DNA of 19,484 nt from Candidatus Woesearchaeota archaeon (GCA_003694385.1 RFKA01000013.1:1-19484); one strand, 5' to 3'. Numbered from the stretch's first letter, positions 1 through 7,115 are shown. Numbers and translations are program-made. The notes: generated by a model from the sequence alone, not told the origin.

Positions 1-120
1 ATCCTCGAGCAAGAACACGTTGTGTTCTCGGCGGCGAGCCACTACAAGAGCGTGCGCATGCGAAGCGAGGACTGGCTGCGCGTCAGTGGCTGCACCCTCG
101 CGGCAATCGGGAAGAACTAG
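1..120 (+). CDS. C-terminal end of an unrecognised protein (partial)
   Basis: Frame 1 is open from the window edge to a TAG at 118-120, giving 39 residues that end in SGCTLAAIGKN. The beginning lies outside the window. I do not recognise the family from this short tail, which has no obvious membrane segment. It reads in the same direction as asnS, 109 nt ahead of it, but asnS has its own promoter-like box, so the two need not be co-transcribed. That it is a real coding end is inferred only from the open frame. Confidence 0.45.
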   Translation: MLEQEHVVFSAASHYKSVRMRSEDWLRVSGCTLAAIGKN

Positions 121-199
121 CTGCGGAGGAACACAATGTATCACTCAACGCTCTTCCCGACGACTTTTTCTTATACTTGTTAGCACTTTTTCCAATACT

Positions 200-207
200 T
201 TTTTTAA
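200..207 (+). promoter_or_regulatory. Box A promoter of asnS
   Basis: TTTTTTAA is centred about 26.5 nt before the ATG at 230. This is the same spacing seen between box and start codon for mre11, the PLD gene, trmI, the Cache sensor, abce1 and polB in this window, and it implies a leaderless asnS mRNA. Confidence 0.5.
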
Positions 208-229
208 CGAGGAGAAGACCCTCCGAGTG

Positions 230-1525
230 ATGGACTTCCTGACAATTAAAGAAGCGATGGCCCAGGGTGGCGGCACAGTGAGCGTGCGCGGCTGGGTGTA
301 CCGGGAGCGCGGCAGCGCAAAAGTCAAGTTCGTTGTACTCCGCGACGGCACGGGCATCCTCCAATGTGTTATCAAGCGCGACGTCGTCGGCGACGAAGCG
401 TTCGCAGTAGCTGATAAGCTACAAGTGGAGGCCTCGCTTGAGTTGCACGGTGAAATCCGGGTGGATGAGCGCGCACCAACAGGCTTCGAATTACAGGTAC
501 AATCCTTTACCGTCGTCGGCGAGAGTGACACCTTCCCCATCACCAAAGACCAGTCGCCCGAGTTCCTCTTGGACAAGCGCCACCTCTGGCTCCGGTCGCG
601 GAAGATGCAAGCAATCCTGAAAATCCGCGCGACGCTCTTCAAGACTTTCCGCGAGTACTTCGATAGCCGAGGATTTATCGAGTACCACAGCCCCATCTTC
701 CAGAGCACGCAGTGCGAAGGCGGGAGCTCGCTCTTCAGAGTCAAGTATTTCGACGCTGAAACCTTCCTCGCCCAGACATGGCAGCTCTACGCGGAGCCAG
801 CCATCTTCAGTTATGAGAAGCTCTACACAATCGCGCCATCATTCCGCGCAGAGAAAAGCAAGACTTCACGCCACCTCACCGAGTACTGGCACGCTGAGAT
901 GGAGCAGGCTTGGGCGAGCTTTGAGGACATCAAGGCGCATGGAGAAGGCGTCCTCAAAGCGATGGTCGGGGCGGTGCTCGAGAAGCACGCAGAGGAGCTC
1001 GCCGTGCTCAAGCGTGACCCGAAGCTTCTGAAGCCAACGATTGAGAAGCCGTTCCCCCGCATGACCTATACCGAAGCGCTCCGCATCCTAAAAGAGCGTT
1101 GTGGCATGGACGTTCCGTGGGGGAAAGACCTTCGCACAGTGGAAGAGGACAAGCTGAGCAAGCTCTATGATACGCCAATCATCATTGATGGCTACCCGAA
1201 AGCCGTTAAGGCTTTCTACATGAAGGAGTTCCCTGACGACCCGCGAGTTGTGCAAGGCTGTGACTTCATCGCGCCCGAGGGCTACGGAGAACTCATTGGG
1301 GGAAGCGCGCGCGAAACCTCGCTCGAGAAACTCAAGGAACGCCTCAAAGCAGACGGCGAGAAGCTTGAGGATTACGAGTACTACTTTGACACGAGGCGCT
1401 ACGGGAGCGTGCCCCACGGTGGTTTCGGCCTCGGCATGGAACGCGTCATCAGTTGGGTGTGTGGACTCGACAGTATTAAGGACGCGATTCCCTTTCCCCG
1501 CACACCCCTTCGCTGGACGCCTTGA
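230..1525 (+). CDS. asnS: Asparaginyl-tRNA synthetase (archaeal type)
   Basis: Cytoplasmic class IIb aminoacyl-tRNA synthetase that charges tRNA-Asn with asparagine using ATP. The 431-residue protein is full length for archaeal AsnRS. It opens with an OB-fold anticodon-binding domain (about residues 15-105, VSVRGWVYRERGSAKVKF then a GILQCVIKRD strand). Class II motif 2 follows (FRAEKSKTSRHLTEYWHAEME) and motif 3 lies near the end (GGFGLGMERVISW, then IPFPRTP), which is the AsnRS rather than AspRS style. The open frame extends upstream to position 20, but that stretch is low-quality sequence before the promoter. The ATG at 230 is chosen because a T-rich box A lies 26-27 nt before it; a GTG directly in front (227) and a GAGGAG at 209-214 are alternatives. 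Nothing unusual in the catalytic motifs. Confidence 0.95.
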   Translation: MDFLTIKEAMAQGGGTVSVRGWVYRERGSAKVKFVVLRDGTGILQCVIKRDVVGDEAFAVADKLQVEASLELHGEIRVDERAPTGFELQVQSFTVVGESDTFPITKDQSPEFLLDKRHLWLRSRKMQAILKIRATLFKTFREYFDSRGFIEYHSPIFQSTQCEGGSSLFRVKYFDAETFLAQTWQLYAEPAIFSYEKLYTIAPSFRAEKSKTSRHLTEYWHAEMEQAWASFEDIKAHGEGVLKAMVGAVLEKHAEELAVLKRDPKLLKPTIEKPFPRMTYTEALRILKERCGMDVPWGKDLRTVEEDKLSKLYDTPIIIDGYPKAVKAFYMKEFPDDPRVVQGCDFIAPEGYGELIGGSARETSLEKLKERLKADGEKLEDYEYYFDTRRYGSVPHGGFGLGMERVISWVCGLDSIKDAIPFPRTPLRWTP

Positions 1526-1621
1526 ACAAACCTTTAGCGCGCCCGCAATTCCCTAATTCAATTCCCCAATTCTTGATTCTTACATGGAAAACCCCCCTTT
1601 CTAGTCATTTCTCTGGGGAAA

Positions 1622-1629
1622 TTTTATAT
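1622..1629 (+). promoter_or_regulatory. Box A promoter (TTTTATAT)
   Basis: TTTTATAT is a good archaeal box A. It overlaps the first in-frame ATG (1628) of the following gene, so transcription would begin near 1651 and that ATG would not be in the message. It therefore decides the start in favour of the GTG at 1655. Confidence 0.55.
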
Positions 1630-1654
1630 GCTGGACCATCCCTTGTTACTCGTT

Positions 1655-2269
1655 GTGGACACGACAGTCGCATCCTATACATCTCGAGCTCCACCATCGG
1701 TTGTATTCGCTTATGACTCACTCATTGGCGCAGTCAGAGCAGGAACCGAAGCAGGGCTGGAGCGAATCCTCAACGGCTTTCTCGTCTTAACCGTGCTCCA
1801 CCCACACCGAGAACTCGAGGAAGACGCCTTGAAAGAACTCGAGAAGAGAGTCGCCACTCTCGCAGAAGAAAACCCTCACTTCCAGGAAACCCCCACGTAC
1901 GCCTTCGCCGTTGCGGTCCTCGGTGAGCGCTACGAACTGCAAGAGCTCTTCGCAGCAATCACTGCTCTCGACTTGGATGCCAACCCAGAAGACTATCAGC
2001 GAGCGATTGCTTATGCGCGCAGGCTTGAGGAACTCGGCTGGCACGCGGGAAAAGATGCCGTTGCGTTCTATACGAACCAAGCAGTGGCAGCTGGTGCACT
2101 CACCCCGGACGAGGCATCGCGCATCGCGCCGAGAGGGTTCTCCTATGATCCTCGTCGTTTCGGAGACCGCTTAAACGCTGAGGAGGATATTCGCTTGTAT
2201 ATACAAGCGCAACGGATACAACACCTCTTGTCCCCCCCTCTCGTTCCCCATTTAGACCTCGTTCACTGA
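1655..2269 (+). CDS. Hypothetical protein, mostly helical
   Basis: I do not recognise this family. From the GTG at 1655 it is 204 residues; an ATG at 1628 would give 213, but it sits inside the box A TTTTATAT and is unlikely to be transcribed. The protein is rich in Glu, Ala and Leu with helical stretches (ELEEDALKELEKRVATLAEE; YQRAIAYARRLEELGW). It has no signal peptide, no clear membrane segment and no Cys cluster or nucleotide-binding motif, so it is probably cytoplasmic. It ends in convergent overlap with mre11 (7 nt), so the two genes share a 3' end but not a promoter. Function unknown; that it is a real gene is supported by the promoter, length and tight packing. Confidence 0.7.
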   Translation: MDTTVASYTSRAPPSVVFAYDSLIGAVRAGTEAGLERILNGFLVLTVLHPHRELEEDALKELEKRVATLAEENPHFQETPTYAFAVAVLGERYELQELFAAITALDLDANPEDYQRAIAYARRLEELGWHAGKDAVAFYTNQAVAAGALTPDEASRIAPRGFSYDPRRFGDRLNAEEDIRLYIQAQRIQHLLSPPLVPHLDLVH

Positions 2270-3477
2270 GCCCTGCGCTCGAGAAGCGTGCGTGCTTCTC
2301 GCTGGACGCGCTCTTCGTACTCATACTGTTTCTCTCCCTCGGGCTTCTCCTCACCAAGCGTGTTGAGAAGTTCCTTCGTGAGCGCGACTTCTTCTTCTGT
2401 GTTGAGGCCGAGGGGCGTCTGGCCCGCGTGCTCGCGGATCACTTTCAGCTCTACTTCTTCGGTTGTAGCCCCACGCACTTGCACCTCGGCGAGTTCCTTC
2501 GAGGAGAGCTGGGCGGTATTGCGCATGACAAAATACGCTCCCCGCTCATACCACTGCTGCACGAGCGTTTTCGTCTGCACATCAGCGATCCTTCCTTCGC
2601 AGAGCTCGCCCGTGATGCGGAGGAGAACAATCTTGCCAGCAACATCTTCTTCGCGAAGCTCTCCGAGGAGCGCATTCACCATTTCCGGCGTCTTCTTATC
2701 AGCGTCAACGTGGAACGACGCGCAGGTTTTGAGCTCGACGGGGACGCGCTCGACCTCCCAGTCCTTGACGAAGCAGAACGATCCTCTCCCGAGCTCCTCG
2801 AGCTCGCTGAAGTTTGCAGGAAAGAGCGGGCCGGGATAGACGATTGCTTCGTAGCCAGGCAACCGTGTTGCATTGACGATGTGGACGTGGCCTCCCGCGT
2901 AGTACCGGCAACCCTTCGGCATCATGCTCGCAGGGGCGCTCTCTATCTTCTCGAGTGCCTTCGGCTTCAACTCAGTGAGGCTCGTGTGAAACAAGAAAAT
3001 CTTCTCTCCAGGCTCCTGCTCGAGAGCGTCTCTGTTAAGGTCTTCATAGTAGGTACGGTCGAGGCTCCCCGCGCGTCCGATAATACCCGTGAGTTTCACT
3101 CCTGTGCGCTCGTCCGTCGTCCAGCGAAGGGTAATCTTGCCATCAACGACCTCTCCTTTCATAACATTCACGAGGAGTCCTGCTTCCTCGAGGACGTCGA
3201 GCATCGTCTTCCCACTCGGGCTGTAGTCGTGACTGCCCGCGATGGCATAGACGGGGATGCCCGCCGCCTTGAGCCGTTGAAGCTGTGTGACTGCGCGCTT
3301 CACTTGGTCGAGCGGCGGCACGCTCGTGTTGAAGAAGTCGCCAGCGATAATCGTGAAGTCAGCTTTGCGCTCGGTAATGAGGTCGACGGCGCGCTCGAAT
3401 GCCTGGATGGGTAGTTCTTTCATGCGCGGGTCGCGCCACGCACCGATGTGCACGTCAGCGAGGTGAGCGAAGAGCAT
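2263..3477 (-). CDS. mre11: Mre11/SbcD-type DNA repair nuclease
   Basis: A 404-residue calcineurin-like metallophosphoesterase of the Mre11 family, the Mn-dependent nuclease subunit that works with Rad50 in double-strand-break end processing. The metal-binding motifs are present in order: LADVHIG (D8, H10), AGDFFN (D47), AGSHDYS (H83, D84; GSHD instead of the usual GNHD), FLFHTS (H164) and GGHVH (195-199). The remainder forms the cap and C-terminal helical region expected to bind Rad50. An ATG at 3477 lies 27 nt past a minus-strand box A (TTTTTATA, 3501-3508), so the message is probably leaderless. No rad50, herA or nurA gene is visible nearby; in many archaea these form one operon with mre11, so the partner must be encoded elsewhere or be absent. 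Confidence 0.88.
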   Translation of the reverse strand: MLFAHLADVHIGAWRDPRMKELPIQAFERAVDLITERKADFTIIAGDFFNTSVPPLDQVKRAVTQLQRLKAAGIPVYAIAGSHDYSPSGKTMLDVLEEAGLLVNVMKGEVVDGKITLRWTTDERTGVKLTGIIGRAGSLDRTYYEDLNRDALEQEPGEKIFLFHTSLTELKPKALEKIESAPASMMPKGCRYYAGGHVHIVNATRLPGYEAIVYPGPLFPANFSELEELGRGSFCFVKDWEVERVPVELKTCASFHVDADKKTPEMVNALLGELREEDVAGKIVLLRITGELCEGRIADVQTKTLVQQWYERGAYFVMRNTAQLSSKELAEVQVRGATTEEVELKVIREHAGQTPLGLNTEEEVALTKELLNTLGEEKPEGEKQYEYEERVQREARTLLERRAQ

Positions 3478-3500
3478 AAGCTGGTGGGGAGTCGGCCTCG

Positions 3501-3508
3501 TATAAAAA
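3501..3508 (-). promoter_or_regulatory. Box A promoter of mre11
   Basis: On the minus strand this reads TTTTTATA, centred 27 nt before the mre11 ATG at 3477. The spacing matches the other leaderless genes of the window and separates mre11 from the small gene upstream. Confidence 0.5.
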
Positions 3509-3515
3509 GTGGACC

Positions 3516-3812
3516 CTATAATCTAATCTTCTTTAAGCGTGGACAGGATGTGAGGTCCGTACCAAGCATTTGGGAAACTTCGTCTGCAATGCGGAGTAGT
3601 GCTTTTCTCGGGCCATCGTGTTTCGAGACTTCCGGGTCTGCAAGCGCTACGCCAACTTGTTTTTGTAGAGCTTGGAGTGCTTCTGCGATTGGTCTATTCT
3701 TAGACACCTCAAAGTTCAACTCTGCGGAACTGACTTGTTGAGCTGTGGCTGCACGATGTAAGAATCGTATCGAATCTTCGACGTCTCTGAGGGTTTTGGG
3801 CTTTCCGAACAT
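3516..3812 (-). CDS. Small hypothetical protein
   Basis: A 98-residue soluble, helical protein that I do not recognise. It contains the stretch DVEDSIRFLHRAATAQQVSS and a basic C-terminus (CPRLKKIRL). Two ATGs are available, 3818 and 3812. The minus-strand TTTATTATA box at 3833-3841 puts the transcription start close to 3812, so the inner one is preferred; a second box (TATTTAAA, the reverse of the tRNA promoter) would allow 3818 with a GGTGGTGAGG leader. It lies just upstream of mre11 in the same direction, but each gene has its own box A. There is no evidence that it works with Mre11 beyond position. Confidence 0.6.
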   Translation of the reverse strand: MFGKPKTLRDVEDSIRFLHRAATAQQVSSAELNFEVSKNRPIAEALQALQKQVGVALADPEVSKHDGPRKALLRIADEVSQMLGTDLTSCPRLKKIRL

Positions 3813-3852
3813 ACTCATATCGCCTCACCACCTATAATAAATCTTACGAATC

Positions 3853-3860
3853 TTTAAATA
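3853..3860 (+). promoter_or_regulatory. Box A upstream of tRNA-Arg region
   Basis: TTTAAATA centred 3856-3857. It lies 28-29 nt before the truncated copy of the tRNA 5' end at 3885, and about 73 nt before the real tRNA-Arg 5' end at 3930. The spacing fits the truncated copy, not the working tRNA. Confidence 0.55.
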
Positions 3861-3882
3861 CTGTATTGGGGAGCCAAACACT

Positions 3883-3897
3883 GTGGACCTGTAGCTC
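3883..3897 (+). repeat. Duplicated tRNA-Arg 5' end fragment
   Basis: The 15 nt GTGGACCTGTAGCTC are repeated exactly at 3928-3942, where they form the first bases of tRNA-Arg. The copy is followed by a potential hairpin (AGCTCCGAG with CTCG..GAGCT) and not by a tRNA body, so it is a fragment and not a second gene. Confidence 0.8.
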
Positions 3898-3929
3898 CGA
3901 GACACTCGAGGAGCTCCGGACCACGTAGT

Positions 3930-4027
3930 GGACCTGTAGCTCAGGCTGGATAGAGCGACGGCCTTCTACCGAGGCTCGCGCCTCGGAGGAAAGCCGTAGG
4001 TCGGGGGTTCGAATCCCTCCAGGTCCG
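3930..4027 (+). tRNA. tRNA-Arg(UCU) with a 23-nt intron
   Basis: Acceptor stem GGACCTG pairs with CAGGTCC (4020-4026), discriminator G4027. D-arm is GCTC/GAGC, the anticodon stem ACGGC (3958-3962) pairs with GCCGT (3993-3997), and the T-arm has loop TTCGAAT. The anticodon TCT is at 3965-3967 with U33 before it. A 23-nt intron (3969-3991) interrupts the canonical 37/38 position. The precursor folds into a textbook bulge-helix-bulge: outer anticodon stem, bulge AAA, 4-bp central helix CTTC/GAGG, bulge TAC, then the intron hairpin CGAGGC-TCGC-GCCTCG. The archaeal splicing endonuclease would cut TA|C and AA|A, restoring the 7-nt loop CTTCTAA. CCA is not encoded. The gene decodes AGA (and AGG by wobble). 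Confidence 0.95.
3969..3991 (+). other. tRNA intron with bulge-helix-bulge splice motif
   Basis: Intron of tRNA-Arg between positions 37 and 38. It consists of a 6-bp hairpin (CGAGGC/GCCTCG, loop TCGC), the GAGG arm of the central helix and two bases of the 3' bulge. Confidence 0.9.
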
Positions 4028-4071
4028 TAGCGAAGCTGAGGAACTGGGGGGCAGGAACGCAGTGACGCACT

Positions 4072-4083
4072 CTCCAGGTCCGT
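4072..4083 (+). repeat. Duplicated tRNA-Arg 3' end fragment
   Basis: CTCCAGGTCCGT repeats exactly the bases at 4017-4028, the 3' end of tRNA-Arg plus one flanking base. With the 5' fragment at 3883-3897 it brackets the functional tRNA with an outer, mutually complementary pair of tRNA ends. Confidence 0.75.
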
Positions 4084-4146
4084 CTAGCCTTTGCCGATGC
4101 TAGGTCCCTTGCGCGATGTTCGAGCCTTCTTTTCTTCGCCGTCATA

Positions 4147-4154
4147 CTTAAAAA
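4147..4154 (+). promoter_or_regulatory. Box A promoter of tRNA-Cys
   Basis: CTTAAAAA lies about 30 nt before the mature 5' end of tRNA-Cys, the expected distance for an archaeal tRNA promoter with a few bases of leader. Confidence 0.5.
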
Positions 4155-4180
4155 CCCCTCGTCGTTCTCCCCGCTACCGC

Positions 4181-4251
4181 GCGGGCGTGGCCAAGCAGTA
4201 AGGCAACCGGCTGCAGACCGGTGATCCCGAGTGCAAATCTCGGCGCCCGCT
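4181..4251 (+). tRNA. tRNA-Cys(GCA)
   Basis: Acceptor GCGGGCG pairs with CGCCCGC (4244-4250). The discriminator is T4251, the U73 identity base of tRNA-Cys. D-stem is GCC/GGC, anticodon stem ACCGG/CCGGT with loop CTGCAGA, so the anticodon is GCA at 4213-4215. T-stem is CCGAG/CTCGG. Two tertiary-contact bases look unusual: the D-loop AAGCAGTAA places A instead of G at position 18, and the T-loop TGCAAAT has G instead of T at 55. CCA is not encoded. No intron. All stems pair fully, so I take it as functional. Confidence 0.93.
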
Positions 4252-4354
4252 TCTCTCGAACAATTGTGGGCTTTGACGATACAGCCACTCAACTATTATC
4301 TAGTAATCTCTCTAGAACGGCACTTGCTCTACAGGCCACGACCGCCGAAGCGCC

Positions 4355-5848
4355 TTAGAACGTGCTGAGACCACTCCATTCCATTAGGTGGTAGAGGATG
4401 ATGCGAGTGATGCGCGTATCCTCGTACTCGGTGAACGGTACTGTATACACGCCATCCTCATTATTCCAGACGCGGGAGAAATACGCTGAGGCATCCTGCA
4501 TGAACTGTGTCTCATTAGCTCCTCGCACGACGACATCAAGCTCGAGGTTCAGGTCTTGTAGGTTGCGGCGTGTATAGTTCGCGCTCCCCACGATGACGAG
4601 CATTGAGCCGTCCGCCTTGTGGATGATGAGGAGTTTCGTGTGGAACTGCTCTCCGTGCGTGTCCGCCCAGCGCACCTCTATGCCTGCATGATGCAACTCG
4701 AGCCCTACCTGCCGGTTCGGGATGCCATTCTTCTCCCTCCCGAACGCGTCCTTGTTCGGGTCGAGCACGATGCGTACGGAGACGCCCCGCCACCGCGCTT
4801 CCTTGAGCGCGCGCACAACGCCGCGGTCGCTGAGGTAGAACATGGCTAAGTCTATTGTGTCTCCGCGCTTCGTATCCCTTATCGCTGAGAGCACTGCCTG
4901 TCTTATCGCGCCTTCACTCACGACTTGCACCGTCGTCTCAGCCTCCTCGGCGGCAACAGTCGGGATGGGCACCGCGTACCCCCCAGAGTAATTCATGACT
5001 GCCGTTTCGGCGCGGAGCACGTCGAGCGCTGCAGGCCCCGTGAAGGTCACGCCAACATTGCTGTGAGCGCTGCTCGCATCATGAGGGTTCGCGCTCGTCA
5101 CAAGTGCGCGGTACGTGTCGCCTTCATCGACGACGAGTGTCTTGCGATGGTTCGCTTTGAAATTGAGCAGTGTGAGGTAGCTTCGCAGCGAAACCCTGCC
5201 CTCGCCGAGAGGGTTTGGGAGCCGCAAGCCCGGGCCCGTGCCGAAGGGCAAGAAGAAGACCCGCCACACGCTGCTGTAGAGCGGGTTGCTATCGCGGAGA
5301 CGGTTCAGGTTCGTGAAGGTGACCTTCACCCCGGCTTCTTCGAGACTGTTGAGTTGCGGGTTCTCGATACTGCCGTACACGGTGTTGATGGGGTCGGTGA
5401 TGACAACCGCCTCAAGTGGATGCATGGCCTTCTGCGCGATAATCGCCTCTGCGAGTTCCGAGCTGAGCGGGCGGCCGAGCACGGGTTGTCCTTGGAAGTC
5501 GTTGAACAGGAAGAAGTCCGCAACGATGAGCTTCCGTGCCTGCCCAATCATGGTGCGGGCGTGGTCGAAAATCTCCTGCTCCGCGACGCGCGAACCATTC
5601 TTCTCGAACGTCCTATCAGCAAGGAACGCCACTGTCGCCGCGTGCTCCTCACCCATGAAGGAGAGCCCGCGTGGGAGCGTCTTACTCGTGTTGTGAATAC
5701 CAATGAGGAGGAAGAGCACACAGAGAAGCGCGATGGCGGAGAGAAACGGGTGGGCGCGCACCGCCTTCGGCGCCCGCCACGCGCGTTTAACCTTCACGCG
5801 TTTGCGAACAATCTTTCTCTTACCCTTCTTCCGGACAAACCGCGCCAT
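4355..5848 (-). CDS. Membrane-anchored phospholipase D-like protein
   Basis: 497 residues. The N-terminus is very basic (residues 1-30, many K and R), followed by one membrane anchor (about 35-51), so the catalytic part should lie outside the membrane. Two PLD/HKD half-domains follow: HRKTLVVD at 234-241 with SAN at 252-254, and HTKLLIIH at 403-410 with GSANYTRRN at 421-429. The family transfers phosphatidyl groups, hydrolyses phosphodiesters or, in some members, cuts nucleic acid; the substrate cannot be told from sequence. The second motif has H where HxKxxxxD normally has D. A cardiolipin-synthase-like role is possible, but only one N-terminal membrane segment is present. The ATG lies 27 nt past a minus-strand box A (5871-5880), so a leaderless message is likely. 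Divergent from trmI. Confidence 0.85.
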   Translation of the reverse strand: MARFVRKKGKRKIVRKRVKVKRAWRAPKAVRAHPFLSAIALLCVLFLLIGIHNTSKTLPRGLSFMGEEHAATVAFLADRTFEKNGSRVAEQEIFDHARTMIGQARKLIVADFFLFNDFQGQPVLGRPLSSELAEAIIAQKAMHPLEAVVITDPINTVYGSIENPQLNSLEEAGVKVTFTNLNRLRDSNPLYSSVWRVFFLPFGTGPGLRLPNPLGEGRVSLRSYLTLLNFKANHRKTLVVDEGDTYRALVTSANPHDASSAHSNVGVTFTGPAALDVLRAETAVMNYSGGYAVPIPTVAAEEAETTVQVVSEGAIRQAVLSAIRDTKRGDTIDLAMFYLSDRGVVRALKEARWRGVSVRIVLDPNKDAFGREKNGIPNRQVGLELHHAGIEVRWADTHGEQFHTKLLIIHKADGSMLVIVGSANYTRRNLQDLNLELDVVVRGANETQFMQDASAYFSRVWNNEDGVYTVPFTEYEDTRITRIILYHLMEWSGLSTF

Positions 5849-5870
5849 GTCGCATCTTCTTGTTGAGGCT

Positions 5871-5880
5871 ATTTTAATCT
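5871..5880 (-). promoter_or_regulatory. Box A promoter of the PLD gene
   Basis: Minus strand AGATTAAAAT, centred 27 nt before the ATG at 5848. Together with TTTTTAAA at 5911-5918 on the plus strand it forms a compact divergent promoter. Confidence 0.5.
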
Positions 5881-5910
5881 CTTGTCATCCCCACGATTAT
5901 TTACGAATCG

Positions 5911-5918
5911 TTTTTAAA
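5911..5918 (+). promoter_or_regulatory. Box A promoter of trmI
   Basis: TTTTTAAA centred 26-27 nt before the ATG at 5941. This argues against the upstream in-frame TTG at 5926 as the start. Confidence 0.55.
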
Positions 5919-5940
5919 TGAATGCTTGATTCACCCTCGC

Positions 5941-6693
5941 ATGGCTCGCATTGTCATCAAGCTGCCGCGCACGCACCGGGAGAAGAAGATTGGTGTGCGC
6001 GAGTATTTCGTCCGAGACGAGCAGCACGATTTTCATACGGACTTCGGCGTGCTCCCCAAAGAAGCACTCGCCGCCTGCGGCAAGCACCGCGTAGGGAACG
6101 AAACCGTGCTCGTCTACCCCGCCACCTTTGCTGACGCGTATGCCCGCTTGCAGCGCGGCGTGCAAATTGTCGTGCCGAAGGATTTGGGACTCGTGATTGC
6201 CACAACCGGCATCGGCCCCGAGAGTGTTGTGCTTGACATCGGCTTCGGCTCTGGAGCCGTGACTGGCTTCCTCGCGCGGCTCGTGAAGCACGTGTATGCG
6301 TATGACCGTGAAACAGAGCATATAACCCTTGGCGAGGAGAACCTCAAGAACCTTGGCATAACTAACTTCACTGTGAAAAAAGGCGATGCCTATGATGCGT
6401 CCACGATTGCTGAGGAAGGAGTCTGCGATTTGTTCTTCCTTGACGTCCCGGAGCCTTGGCGTGCACTCGCCACCGCGAAGAAAGCGCTCAAGCCAGGTGC
6501 GTGGCTCGTCGCCTACACGCCATGCATTACCCAGGTGACACAGTTGGCGGACGCGCTCGGAGACGACTGGCACAAAGTGAAATGCGTGGAAGTCATTGAG
6601 CGAGAATGGAAAACGGGCGGCTTAGCCGTGCGGCCAATCACGAAGGACTTCAGCCACACAGCGTTCTTAACATTCCTCAGGAATATCCCTTAA
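5941..6693 (+). CDS. trmI: tRNA (adenine-N1)-methyltransferase, TrmI family
   Basis: S-adenosylmethionine-dependent enzyme that makes m1A at position 58 (and 57 in archaea) of the tRNA T-loop. From the ATG at 5941 it has 250 residues, the usual family length. A small N-terminal domain is followed by the substrate segment RGVQIVVPKDLGLVIATTGI (73-91; VPKD for the common YPKD). SAM motif I is LDIGFGSGAVTG (98-109), motif IV is DLFFLDVPEPW (163-173), and the C-terminal signature is RP..KDFSHTAFLTFLR (231-247). An in-frame TTG at 5926 would add five residues, but box A spacing favours a leaderless ATG. It lies opposite the PLD gene and overlaps the end of the convergent operon by 4 nt. The target is inferred from the family. 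Confidence 0.9.
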   Translation: MARIVIKLPRTHREKKIGVREYFVRDEQHDFHTDFGVLPKEALAACGKHRVGNETVLVYPATFADAYARLQRGVQIVVPKDLGLVIATTGIGPESVVLDIGFGSGAVTGFLARLVKHVYAYDRETEHITLGEENLKNLGITNFTVKKGDAYDASTIAEEGVCDLFFLDVPEPWRALATAKKALKPGAWLVAYTPCITQVTQLADALGDDWHKVKCVEVIEREWKTGGLAVRPITKDFSHTAFLTFLRNIP

Positions 6694-7109
6694 GACCGCA
6701 ACCACCAGAACACAACGCCGAAGACCCCTAGCGCAAAGAGACTCACCCAGACGATTGTGCTTCTCCCCATCGCGTGGCTCATCATCGCGTGGCTCTCGCC
6801 ACCCATCCCTTCTGTTTCTTCACTGCAGTACATAGAGCGGGCCATGCGCACATGCATATCCCTCAATGCTTCAGAGCCTTCACCGCCCATCATCTCGTCC
6901 ATGCGCTCGTGCTCCTCTCCCGGATGCATCTGCTCCATGTAGTAGTCACCAATCATCTCCAGTTGCTCCTCGGTGAGGAGTTCACAGGGGATTTCCGCAT
7001 TGATGAGTGCCTCAGCCTGCTCAAAACTCGAGTGTTCAGCGTGCCCAGCATGAGCAGAAACGATGTGGACAGAGAAGAGGAACAGAACTATCAATAGGCT
7101 TTTCTTCAT
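6690..7109 (-). CDS. Exported His/Met-rich protein with C-terminal anchor
   Basis: 139 residues. A cleavable signal peptide (residues 1-19, ending SAHA) would leave an N-terminus that begins with a cluster of His (H20, H23, H26). The body has an acidic helical region with many Met and His (YYMEQMHPGEEHERMDEMMGG), two cysteines (C42, C95), a further His/Met stretch (SHAMMSHAMG, 106-115) and a C-terminal membrane helix (118-137). I have no family name for it; I recall similar unnamed proteins in archaeal and candidate-phyla genomes. His/Met richness outside the membrane suggests metal (copper) binding, which is inference. It is the last gene of the six-gene operon, 6 nt after the preceding stop, with a GGTGA site overlapping that stop. 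The end overlaps trmI by 4 nt. Confidence 0.75.
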   Translation of the reverse strand: MKKSLLIVLFLFSVHIVSAHAGHAEHSSFEQAEALINAEIPCELLTEEQLEMIGDYYMEQMHPGEEHERMDEMMGGEGSEALRDMHVRMARSMYCSEETEGMGGESHAMMSHAMGRSTIVWVSLFALGVFGVVFWWLRS

Positions 7110-7115
7110 TTTCTT

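Noticed and set aside
136..183. 15-codon mini-ORF with GGAGG before its ATG, upstream of asnS
   Set aside because: It lies before the box A that best explains asnS, so it would not be in the asnS message; it has no Asn codons and nothing to suggest a leader peptide.
2428..3414. 328-codon open frame on the plus strand
   Set aside because: Antisense to mre11, with no recognisable domain or ribosome site.
3885..3930. Possible second tRNA gene at the duplicated 5' end
   Set aside because: No anticodon arm or T-arm follows the fragment; only the acceptor 5' strand and part of the D-arm are repeated.
4925..5866. 313-codon open frame on the plus strand
   Set aside because: Antisense to the PLD gene, with the same compositional cause.
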